Shown: piece by piece, positions 7,383-14,083 of the stretch
Numbering within the stretch: position 1 is the stretch's first letter
How the letters are laid out: every line of letters starts with the position of its first letter
NCBI GenBank assembly: GCA_022843805.1
Contig: JALHMY010000080.1
Coordinates: forward strand, 1 to 45,365
DNA from: Fuerstiella sp.
GTDB lineage: Bacteria > Planctomycetota > Planctomycetia > Planctomycetales > Planctomycetaceae
Direction of reading: 5' to 3'
DNA: 45,365 nucleotides
Notes under the pieces: model-generated
Databases searched by the model: none
What the model was told of the DNA's origin: nothing
What the model saw: the letters and a program-made list of their open reading frames with translations, nothing else
Position numbers and translations under genes: made by a program

Positions 7383-8600
7383 ATGAACAGGTACTTTCTG
7401 TCGCTCTTCGGTTTGCTGGCGATTGCATCCACGGGGTTGAATTCCGTCAGCGCTGTGTGCCCATTCTGTGATGCACCGGCATTGCTGATGGCCGAACAAA
7501 TCCAGCAGTGCGATCACCTGGTATTGGGGCGATGGGTCAGTGGTGAGAAGCCTACCGAAACTCGCGCGGGGACTTCCAGTTTCGAGATTGTAAAAGTCGC
7601 TCGGTCTGCGGCCGATCGTTTTAAGCCAGGTCAGAAGATTGAGTTGCCCCAGTACATTGCCGGGTCTGAAAAGAGCCAGTATGCCCTGATGGGCCCCGAT
7701 GCTCGACTTGAAGACTGGCATGTGCCTGCGGAAGTAAGCGAAGACGCATGGAAATATTTGTCTGAACTGCCGCCACCCGTAACAGATCCTTCCGCTCAGA
7801 CGGCCCGACTGGCTTTTGCTATTTCCTATCTTGAACACCCCGACATGATGGTATCGAATGATGCGTATTCCGAGTTTGCGGCTGCTCCTTATGAAGTGAT
7901 TGTGCCGCTGAAGGATCAGTTACCTCGGGAAAAGCTGGGTCAGTGGCTGATGGATCCGAAGACCTCGGTGACTCGAATCGGGCTGTATGGTCTGCTTCTT
8001 GGGTTGAGTGGCAATGAAGAAGACGCGGCACTGATGGAGAAGAAGATTCTGATTCCCGAGCTGGACTTCCGACTGGGAATTGAAGGAGTAATGGCCGGTT
8101 ACCTTCTCATTCGTGGAGAAGACGGTCTGAAGGTTCTTGAAGATTCCCGCATGACGGCCACGACATGCATCAATGCTGCTGGCGAAGAAATCAAGCTGCC
8201 ATTCAGCGAGACATACGCAGCAATGCAGGCATTGCGATTCATGTGGACGTATGAGCCGGATCGGATTCCCAAAGATCGGCTTAAACAATCAATGCGTCTG
8301 CTGCTTGAGCGTCCTGAGTTGTCGGACCTGGTGATTGCGGATCTTGCACGCTGGAAGGACTGGGAGATACAGGATCGGCTGATGGCCATGTACGACGACG
8401 AAAAATTTGCGATTCCGGCCGTCAAACGAGCGATCGTGCGATTCCTCTACTATTGCAGTCAGGATAAGCCAGCGCCTGTGGAAGGGGCACCGGCAGCGAC
8501 AGTTCCCGACCATGCGGTTTCGGCCGCCGCTCATCTTGCCGAGCTGGAAAAGAAGGACCCGAAAACGGTGGGGGACGCGAAGCGATATCTGATTCGCTGA
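7383..8600 (+). CDS. Secreted protein with CPFC motif and alpha-helical repeat-like region
   Basis: The 405-residue product has a cleavable-type signal peptide (residues 1-24, MNRYFLSLFGLLAIASTG then NSVSA). A CPFC motif follows immediately in the mature N-terminus (AVCPFCDAPAL). Next is a beta-rich region (about 35-115: QCDHLVLGRWVSGEKP, SSFEIVKVARSA, KPGQKIELPQYI), then a long helical part (about 130-400) resembling HEAT/armadillo repeats. The CxxC lacks a following His, so it is not a haem c site; it may be a disulphide or metal site. The function is unknown. The ATG follows GAGGG at seven bases. It belongs to the same unit as the two DNGxCCF proteins upstream (gap 47 bp). Confidence 0.85.
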   Translation: MNRYFLSLFGLLAIASTGLNSVSAVCPFCDAPALLMAEQIQQCDHLVLGRWVSGEKPTETRAGTSSFEIVKVARSAADRFKPGQKIELPQYIAGSEKSQYALMGPDARLEDWHVPAEVSEDAWKYLSELPPPVTDPSAQTARLAFAISYLEHPDMMVSNDAYSEFAAAPYEVIVPLKDQLPREKLGQWLMDPKTSVTRIGLYGLLLGLSGNEEDAALMEKKILIPELDFRLGIEGVMAGYLLIRGEDGLKVLEDSRMTATTCINAAGEEIKLPFSETYAAMQALRFMWTYEPDRIPKDRLKQSMRLLLERPELSDLVIADLARWKDWEIQDRLMAMYDDEKFAIPAVKRAIVRFLYYCSQDKPAPVEGAPAATVPDHAVSAAAHLAELEKKDPKTVGDAKRYLIR

Positions 8601-8879
8601 AGCTGCTGTTTTGAGCCATCAGGACAGCTGAGACTGCTGGAAAACCTGATGGATCGCCTTCTCCCCCCAAATGGCAGCACTGCTGAAATGCGCAGAAACT
8701 CCAGCGTTTCGGCAGGTTTTGCCGTGGAAAATCTGCACTTCCACTCAGCCGCGCAGAATTGGCTGAAACGGGTCAATAACACCTCATGTTCCCTGCGAAC
8801 GGGCCTTGTGAAATTCACTGAGCGCTGGTAACCCTTATCCGTCTCTGAAAACAGAGCGACTTTTGGTGAGCCATGATCC

Positions 8880-9287
8880 ATGTCTGAACGACTGATGATG
8901 GCTGTCCTGAGTCTGGGTATTGCTGTTGTGTTTGGGATTGCCGCATTGCTGACTCCTGATCCTCGCGGATACGGGACTCATCATCAGCTGGGTCTCCCGG
9001 AGTGCAGCTTTCGAAGGATGACAGGGATCAATTGTCCGCATTGTGGAATGACAACGAGTTTCAGCTGTCTGGTTCGAGGACGAATTGGAGAATCACTGCG
9101 AGCGAACCCCATGGGGATTGTGCTGGCAGGATTGCTGATCATGTTGTTTCCGTGGTGTGCAGCAGTTGCCGTCAGTGGTCGCAGGTCCGGACTTGCAGAT
9201 CCCGCCAAATGGCTGATCTGTGGTGCGGTGGTTTATTCAGGGATTGTCTGTTTGTTCTGGATCGTGCGACTTCCTGGATCGTTTTAA
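8880..9287 (+). CDS. DUF2752 family membrane protein
   Basis: The 135-residue protein matches the DUF2752 plan. It has a first membrane helix (residues 5-23), then the family signature CPHCGMTTSFSCLVRG (around 54-69, usual form CPGCGxTRA) followed by GESLRANPMGI. Two further helices follow (about 78-100 and 113-131). DUF2752 proteins are small inner-membrane proteins of unknown function; the CxxC suggests a metal or redox role. A gap of about 280 bp separates it from the 7383 gene and contains only a CCATCAGG/CCTGATGG inverted repeat (8616-8652), so it may have its own promoter. The next gene follows 33 bp downstream. Confidence 0.88.
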   Translation: MSERLMMAVLSLGIAVVFGIAALLTPDPRGYGTHHQLGLPECSFRRMTGINCPHCGMTTSFSCLVRGRIGESLRANPMGIVLAGLLIMLFPWCAAVAVSGRRSGLADPAKWLICGAVVYSGIVCLFWIVRLPGSF

Positions 9288-9320
9288 CGTTCTCAGGCGG
9301 ATGGCAGGTTCGTGATTTCG

Positions 9321-10025
9321 ATGGAGCGAGTCACAGTGCGTTTATCTTCCGGAATTTCCATCTGGCCTGCGGGACGACTGATGCTGACACTGGCATCAGC
9401 GGCAATGTTGTGCTGGGCTGTTACCGGCTGTTCGCTGGGAGTCATGGCTGGCAAACTTCTGATGGGTGACCCGAAGCAAAAAGCTGCATTTCGGGCCGCC
9501 ACCGGAACGGACCTGACCAAGGGTAAAGACTCGCTGCTGATTATCTGTTCGGCTCCCCATGGCATTCTCGCGCAGTTTCCATCACTGCAGGTCGATATGG
9601 CCGATCGAATCAGCCGCAATCTGGAAACCCGCGGCGTTAAAGTCGTTTCCTCGGATCAGGTCGCCAGCTGGTATGACGAACATGGAGAGTGGGGCGACTT
9701 TAAGGAACTGGCTGAAGCGTTTGAAGCGGACTACATAATGAATGTTCAGCTTCAGAAATTCACCTATCGGGTTCCGGACAGTGAAAACCTGATGCAGGGA
9801 ATTGCGGAAGGACGAATTTCGGTGACTCAAACGAGTTACAGCAAGAAGAAATCTCGTCCGGGTGCCATCTTTGAACGTGGGTTTCAGCTGCAGTTTCCAA
9901 CATCTTATCCTGTCCCTCGTGAGAATCGTTCAGAGCAAATCTTCATTGAGGGTTTCCAGGACAGACTTGCTCTGCACCTGTCACAGTTCCTGTATGACCA
10001 TCACCTGAGTGAAACGGTTCACTGA
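9321..10025 (+). CDS. Lipoprotein, CsgG/LpoB/TolB-N-like alpha-beta fold (tentative)
   Basis: A signal peptide ending in a lipobox (CWAVTGC) is followed by GVMAGKLLMGDPKQKAAF. The mature domain has alternating strands and helices: KDSLLIICSAP, VDMADRISRNLETRGVKVVSSDQVASWYD, then FKELAEAFEADYIMNVQLQKFTY. This order (strand, helix, KVVS strand, small helix, ADYI strand) resembles CsgG, LpoB and TolB-N type envelope domains; that is inference. The next gene has the same plan and matching landmarks, so the two are tandem paralogues. ATG 9321 was chosen; GTG 9312 adds three residues and ATG 9381 would still leave a signal peptide. Function unknown; outer- or inner-membrane anchored. Confidence 0.84.
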   Translation: MERVTVRLSSGISIWPAGRLMLTLASAAMLCWAVTGCSLGVMAGKLLMGDPKQKAAFRAATGTDLTKGKDSLLIICSAPHGILAQFPSLQVDMADRISRNLETRGVKVVSSDQVASWYDEHGEWGDFKELAEAFEADYIMNVQLQKFTYRVPDSENLMQGIAEGRISVTQTSYSKKKSRPGAIFERGFQLQFPTSYPVPRENRSEQIFIEGFQDRLALHLSQFLYDHHLSETVH

Positions 10026-10172
10026 TTCAGTGACCGGCTGCTGATGGTACTGTGCCTGTCGGCCACATTCTCAACTCCGCCCTCCGCTGACCAATCCTGT
10101 CTTTCGGATTCTCCCTTCAGTACAGCTTACTGAACTGAAGCTCATCTCACTTCCCCTCGGAAGCAGACGCTA

Positions 10173-10892
10173 ATGATCAACTTATCCGCGACACAAATCT
10201 CAAATCGAAATGGCAGAACGCCAAAAGTCCGTCGATGTTCGGTGGTCTGCAGCCTGATGCTGATCTGTGTGCTCCTGATGACGGGTACATCCGGCTGCAA
10301 CTATGTCATTCTTCTGGGGTATCTGATCGGAGGCCCTCCGCAGCTGGAGCCATTGTTTGAGAAGGAAACAAAAAAGTCGATGACGGACAAGGATGTCCGG
10401 GTAGCCGTCGTCTGTTTTGCGCCTGACGAGCTGAAATATCAGTACGACAACATTGACTACATTATGTCGCGTTACCTGTCTCATCAGCTGGACAAGAACA
10501 AGATTGAAGTGGTGCGACCTGATGAAGTTCGTCTGTGGCTTGAACAGAACCCTGACTGGGACACGCCCGTTGAAGTGGGTGCCGCGTTTGACGTCCAGTA
10601 TGTGATTTACGTGGACATCAGCGAGTTCTCTCTGTATGAGCGGGACAGTGCCAATCTGTTCCGCGGGCGCTGTGAAGCCATTGTCAGCGTCTATGAAATG
10701 AAGGCTGACGGAACGGGTCGTCCAATTTTTTCACGTGATCTGACGTCTGCCTATCCAATTCAAATGCCTCGATCTGCATCTGAAGTCAGTTATGAGACGT
10801 TCCGAATGGAATATTTCTTTCGGCTGGCCGACGAAATTGGCCGCCTGTTCTATCCTTATCTGAACGGAGACGACATCGGATATGCAACCTGA
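10173..10892 (+). CDS. Lipoprotein, tandem paralogue of the preceding gene
   Basis: The 239-residue product has a signal segment CSLMLICVLLMTGTSGC with a lipobox cysteine at about residue 42. The mature part is LLGYLIGGPPQLEPLFEKE, then VRVAVVCFAPDEL, IMSRYLSHQLDKNKIEVVRPDEVRLWLEQNPDWD, EVGAAFDVQYVIYVDISEFSLY. These align by landmark with the upstream lipoprotein: GDPKQKAAF against GPPQLEPLF, VKVVSSDQVASWYDEHGEWGD against IEVVRPDEVRLWLEQNPDWD, and SENLMQGIAEG against SANLFRGRCEA. The pair diverged long ago, since identity is modest. A CsgG/LpoB-like fold is inferred. The 147-bp gap between them contains only a TTCAGT/ACTGAA dyad (10116-10134). It is the last gene of the envelope run. Confidence 0.84.
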   Translation: MINLSATQISNRNGRTPKVRRCSVVCSLMLICVLLMTGTSGCNYVILLGYLIGGPPQLEPLFEKETKKSMTDKDVRVAVVCFAPDELKYQYDNIDYIMSRYLSHQLDKNKIEVVRPDEVRLWLEQNPDWDTPVEVGAAFDVQYVIYVDISEFSLYERDSANLFRGRCEAIVSVYEMKADGTGRPIFSRDLTSAYPIQMPRSASEVSYETFRMEYFFRLADEIGRLFYPYLNGDDIGYAT

Positions 10893-11064
10893 TCTCGCTG
10901 ATCCAGTGAAAGTGGATGCATCGTTGTCGATTCTGGTCATGCGTTAGCATTCGCGGGAAAGCCGGTTCCTTCTGAAACCTGACCGCTTGAACTATGATGG
11001 CGGTCAACGACACTTTTCGTGCTGAGTGAACTGAAGAACTGGCCGAGTCCGGAAATACTGCCAG

Positions 11065-11099
11065 AAGCCCGGCTTTTTTCAAAAGGCCGGGCTTTCTTC
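11065..11099 (+). terminator. Rho-independent terminator after the envelope cluster
   Basis: AAGCCCGGC (11065-11073) pairs perfectly with GCCGGGCTT (11086-11094) over a T- and A-rich loop, and TCTTC follows. It lies between the last lipoprotein gene and the dioxygenase. It also argues that the dioxygenase begins at 11139 and not at the upstream in-frame start 11019, which would run through the hairpin. The remainder of the 10893-11138 gap shows only a short GACCGC/GCGGTC dyad (10981-11005). Confidence 0.7.
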
Positions 11100-11138
11100 A
11101 CACCAGCAGGAATCATTTCGAATCGGGGGTCGAAACGG

Positions 11139-11918
11139 ATGAATGCTGAGGATATTAGTCCTTCTTTTTCCGACGAGGAGGTTGCCTCCTTTCGTCGGGA
11201 TGGATATTTGATTGTTCGGCAGCTGATTCCGCCTTCTTTCATCTCGACCATGAAACGTGTGACACAGAGGGATTTGTTGTCGCATGAAGGTGACGTGGAG
11301 TACGAAGCCGATCTGAATTATCCGGGCGCCCCGGAATCACGGGAGTCTGACGGAGGCCGCACCATTCGAAGGCTGAGGCAGGCAATCAGTCGTGATCCCG
11401 TCTTTTGCCTGATGCTTAAGCAGCCCTTTATCCTGAATCGACTTCAGCAACTGGTCGGCAGGCATGTGGTAATGCCGCTGGCCCATCATAACTGCATCAT
11501 GACCAAACAGCCGAAGTTCAGCAGCGATACTGGCTGGCATCAGGATACTCGCTACTGGTCATTCCAGACTCCCGAACTGGTTAATGTGTGGATCGCTCTG
11601 GGTCCGGAAACGCAGCAGAACGGATGTCTGCGAGTCCTTCCGGGAACACATTTGGAGCCGGCCCCGCGCGAACGTCTGGACGAAGCCCTGTTTTTACGAA
11701 CGGATCTGCCCGAAAACCGGCCGCTGTTTGAGAAGTCTGTTCCCGTTGAACTTGAGCCAGGCGACGTCCTGTTTTTTCATGCACTTTGTTTCCATTCGGC
11801 CACCCGAAATTACTCGACAGAAACAAAACACTCTGTTGTTTTTACGTTTCGATCACTGGATAATCCTCCGAAGCCGAACACACGATCATCAGCTCTGCCC
11901 GAACTTCTGCTGTCCTGA
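11139..11918 (+). CDS. Phytanoyl-CoA dioxygenase (PhyH) family protein
   Basis: A 259-residue member of the Fe(II)/2-oxoglutarate-dependent dioxygenases. The N-terminus has the family opening FSDEEVASFRRDGYLIVRQLI. Iron ligands are visible as H134 and D136 in GWHQD and H219 in LCFHSA. The 2-oxoglutarate-binding part follows around TKHSVVFTFRS, and GCLRVLPGTHL is the conserved turn between strands. The substrate cannot be deduced; the family hydroxylates lipids and many small molecules. ATG 11139 is preceded by a GGGGG site and lies after the terminator hairpin. The nitroreductase follows 8 bp after the stop, so the two oxidoreductase genes are surely co-transcribed. Confidence 0.92.
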   Translation: MNAEDISPSFSDEEVASFRRDGYLIVRQLIPPSFISTMKRVTQRDLLSHEGDVEYEADLNYPGAPESRESDGGRTIRRLRQAISRDPVFCLMLKQPFILNRLQQLVGRHVVMPLAHHNCIMTKQPKFSSDTGWHQDTRYWSFQTPELVNVWIALGPETQQNGCLRVLPGTHLEPAPRERLDEALFLRTDLPENRPLFEKSVPVELEPGDVLFFHALCFHSATRNYSTETKHSVVFTFRSLDNPPKPNTRSSALPELLLS

Positions 11919-11926
11919 GCATCTCT

Positions 11927-12538
11927 ATGGAGAATCGTTTTTCCGAAGAACAGGTCCTCCTGGTTGAGGACGTGATTCGAACTCGCCGCTCTGTCAAACC
12001 CGCCGACTTTTCTGACAGGCAGGTTGAACAGGCCACCATCCGGCGTCTCCTGGAATCTGCAAACTGGGCACCGACACATGGCCTGACGGAGCCCTGGAGA
12101 TTCGCGGTTTTCACCGGGGATGGCAGAAAGCAACTGGTGGCGGTACTGGAGAAGATCTGTTGTCAGCTGTTTCCTGCAGGTGAAAGCCGCACAGCGAAGC
12201 TCGAAAAACTAAGACAAAATCTGCAAAGAGCACCGTGTGTGATCGCGATTGTGATGCGCCGGCAGCCTGCGGCAAAAATTCCTGAAGTGGAAGAAGTTGC
12301 TGCCGTGGCATGTGCTGTTCAGAATCTGCACCTGGTCGCCACCGCGATGGGCCTCGCTGGGTACTGGTCCTCCGGCGAGCTGATCTGCAATCCCTCTCTT
12401 CTCGAGTATCTGGGGTTTCAGGAACCCGACCGCGTGCTGGGATTGTTCTATCTGGGATATCCCGGAAAAAGTCTTCCACAGGGAAAACGCACCCCGGTCG
12501 ACGAAAAAATCAGCTGGCGCGATCAAGGCGAAGTCTGA
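11927..12538 (+). CDS. Nitroreductase family protein (YdjA-like)
   Basis: A 203-residue FMN-dependent oxidoreductase of the nitroreductase superfamily. The diagnostic N-terminal RRSVKPADF (around residues 21-29) binds the FMN phosphate. ANWAPTHGLTEPWRFAVF (46-63) and the region around AVACAVQNLHLVATAMGLAGYWSS (about 125-148) are typical, and VLGLFYLGYPGK is the conserved closing strand. The THGLTEPWRF form is that of the single-domain YdjA/TM1586-like branch. The physiological substrate is unknown. It lies 8 bp after the dioxygenase gene. Confidence 0.9.
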   Translation: MENRFSEEQVLLVEDVIRTRRSVKPADFSDRQVEQATIRRLLESANWAPTHGLTEPWRFAVFTGDGRKQLVAVLEKICCQLFPAGESRTAKLEKLRQNLQRAPCVIAIVMRRQPAAKIPEVEEVAAVACAVQNLHLVATAMGLAGYWSSGELICNPSLLEYLGFQEPDRVLGLFYLGYPGKSLPQGKRTPVDEKISWRDQGEV

Positions 12539-12561
12539 GTATCGCGGTTCTCCCTGCTGTC

Positions 12562-12592
12562 CAGGAGTGCCGTCCGGATGATTCCACTCCTG
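12562..12592 (+). repeat. Perfect 8-bp hairpin between nitroreductase and phosphodiesterase genes
   Basis: CAGGAGTG (12562-12569) and CACTCCTG (12585-12592) form a perfect stem with a 15-base loop. No T run follows, so it is not a standard terminator. It could be a processing or attenuation site within the operon, or chance. Confidence 0.35.
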
Positions 12593-12641
12593 CCGGATGT
12601 CTGATTCGAGGCACAAGCGTTCTTTTTTCGGGATCGATCTC

Positions 12642-13457
12642 ATGCAATTCCTGCGATCAATGTTCTTAACGAGTGTTCTTATGGCATTCATCAGTCCGGT
12701 TGCTTCGGGGCAGGTTATCGTGGCGCACCGTGGAGCATCGCACGACGCACCCGAAAATACGATTGCTGCTTTTCAGCTTGCATGGAAACAGAATGCGGAC
12801 GGCATTGAAGGGGATTTTCATGTCACAAAGGACCAGCAAATCGTCTGCATTCACGATGCAGATACGCAGCGAACCGCTGGCAAAAAGCTGATCATTTCCG
12901 AGTCAACGCTGGCTCAGCTGAGAACTCTGGAATATGGCAGCTGGAAAGATCCACGGTTTCTCGGAGAACCTCTTCCGACCTTTGCCGAGGTTCTGGCAGC
13001 CGTCCCGCCCGGAAAACTGTTTGTAATTGAACTGAAGACAGGACCGGAAATCGTTCCATTGCTGAAGGCCGAACTGGAACGACTGAAGCCTGCTCCCACG
13101 ATTGACCTGCTGATTATCAGTTTCAAAAAAGAAACAGTATCTGCCTGCAGAAAAATTTTACCCGAAATCAGAACCCACTGGCTGACCGGATATAAGAAGG
13201 ACAAGGCCACCGGAATCTGGCATCCGACCGTCGATGAAGTGCTGGCAGGCCTGCGAGAAACAAGAGCCAGCGGCCTTGGCACTCAGGGAAACCGGGAAGT
13301 CTTTACCGACCACTTTCTGAAGCAGCTGCGTGATGGGGGCCTGACAGAATTTCATGTCTGGACAATCGACGATGCTGATGATGCTCGTTACTTCAGGCAG
13401 CTGGGAGCGATTGGAATCACAACAAATCGTCCGAGCTTCATCAGAGATCAGCTCTGA
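12642..13457 (+). CDS. Secreted glycerophosphodiester phosphodiesterase
   Basis: This enzyme hydrolyses glycerophosphodiesters to glycerol-3-phosphate and an alcohol, for phosphate or lipid-headgroup salvage. From ATG 12642 the protein opens directly with a signal peptide (MQFLRSMFLTSVLMAFI, then SPVASG). The GDPD signature follows: VAHRGASHDAPENT with the catalytic His and Glu, then GIEGDFHVTKDQQIVCIHD with the metal-binding Glu and Asp and the second catalytic His. The remaining barrel includes KLFVIELK and ends with TEFHVWTIDD and GAIGITTNRP. In family members the last segments read VNVWTVN and GVDGIITD. An upstream in-frame ATG at 12597 would bury the signal peptide, so I prefer 12642. 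It is probably the third gene of the dioxygenase operon. Confidence 0.92.
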   Translation: MQFLRSMFLTSVLMAFISPVASGQVIVAHRGASHDAPENTIAAFQLAWKQNADGIEGDFHVTKDQQIVCIHDADTQRTAGKKLIISESTLAQLRTLEYGSWKDPRFLGEPLPTFAEVLAAVPPGKLFVIELKTGPEIVPLLKAELERLKPAPTIDLLIISFKKETVSACRKILPEIRTHWLTGYKKDKATGIWHPTVDEVLAGLRETRASGLGTQGNREVFTDHFLKQLRDGGLTEFHVWTIDDADDARYFRQLGAIGITTNRPSFIRDQL

Positions 13458-13592
13458 TGGTGAGTGCAATTTGGCAGCTCGAAGGGATGATGAGGATGTG
13501 GCCGAATGGCATAAAGTCTTTAAAGAATTGATCGAGTTCTGAGTTACCGAAAGTCGATTCTCAGGAAGCCGTTGATATGAAACGATTTCCGC

Positions 13593-13622
13593 TTGACTGA
13601 TTCGACGGAACTCACTTATAAA
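13593..13622 (+). promoter_or_regulatory. Candidate promoter P1 of the H1-like gene
   Basis: TTGACT (13593-13598) and TATAAA (13617-13622) are separated by 18 bp, each matching five of six consensus bases. It lies 111 bp before the ATG of the H1-like gene. Confidence 0.45.
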
Positions 13623-13655
13623 GCAACTGGTGATATTGAAACTCGCGGAATGTTT

Positions 13656-13688
13656 GTGTGTTGGCACCGATAAACACACCGCTATAAA
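13656..13688 (+). promoter_or_regulatory. Candidate promoter P2 of the H1-like gene with overlapping dyad
   Basis: TTGGCA (13661-13666) and TATAAA (13683-13688) are spaced by 16 bp. A dyad GTGTGTT (13656-13662) / AACACAC (13673-13679) overlaps the -35 and spacer, the placement expected of a repressor site or a hairpin. The evidence is positional only. Confidence 0.35.
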
Positions 13689-13732
13689 TTACTCTTCAGG
13701 TGCCAAACAAATCCCCATGGAGGAACCTGGGA

Positions 13733-13966
13733 ATGGCCGCTAAGACCACTGCTGCAAAGTCAGCTACTAAAGCACCGGCAGCAAAGGCAACCGCTGCAAA
13801 GTCGACCAAGGCAAAGACGGGAGCTGCAAAACCAGCAGCCGCTAAGTCAACTGCCAAGCCAGCCGCAAAGCCTGCTGCTGCAAAGTCGACCAAGGCAAAG
13901 ACTGGCACTGCTAAGCCAGCTGCAAAGCCTGTAACCAAGAAGCCCGCTGCTTCAAAGGGCAAGTAA
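13733..13966 (+). CDS. Histone H1-like Lys/Ala-rich DNA-binding protein
   Basis: The 77-residue product is almost entirely Lys, Ala, Thr, Pro and Ser in AAKS, AAKP and KPAA units, for example KSTKAKTG, which occurs twice with flanking AAK. Proteins of this composition resemble eukaryotic H1 tails and bacterial Hc1/Hc2-type proteins that compact DNA and bind without sequence specificity. ATG 13733 follows the good site GGAGG (13719-13723); the in-frame GTG at 13700 adds an atypical leader and is unlikely. It stands alone, with two candidate promoters upstream and its own terminator downstream, as expected of an abundant chromatin protein. The internal repeats make copy-number variation between strains likely. 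Confidence 0.88.
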   Translation: MAAKTTAAKSATKAPAAKATAAKSTKAKTGAAKPAAAKSTAKPAAKPAAAKSTKAKTGTAKPAAKPVTKKPAASKGK

Positions 13967-14025
13967 TTCCTACCGGATTTTAACCGGCAGAGAAGTTCAC
14001 ATCTCCTTTTGTGGACCTAACTTAC

Positions 14026-14071
14026 AACGGCCGAGCCGTCCATCCGGACAGCTCGGCTGTTTTCGTTTTAT
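14026..14071 (+). terminator. Terminator of the H1-like gene
   Basis: GCCGAGC (14030-14036) pairs with GCTCGGC (14051-14057), extended outward by G-T, C-G and A-T pairs. A second inner stem GTCC (14038-14041) / GGAC (14046-14049) closes the loop. TGTTTTCGTTTTAT follows. Its end nearly touches the stop of the convergent minus-strand gene at 14084. Confidence 0.8.
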
Positions 14072-14083
14072 CCGGAAGTCCGC

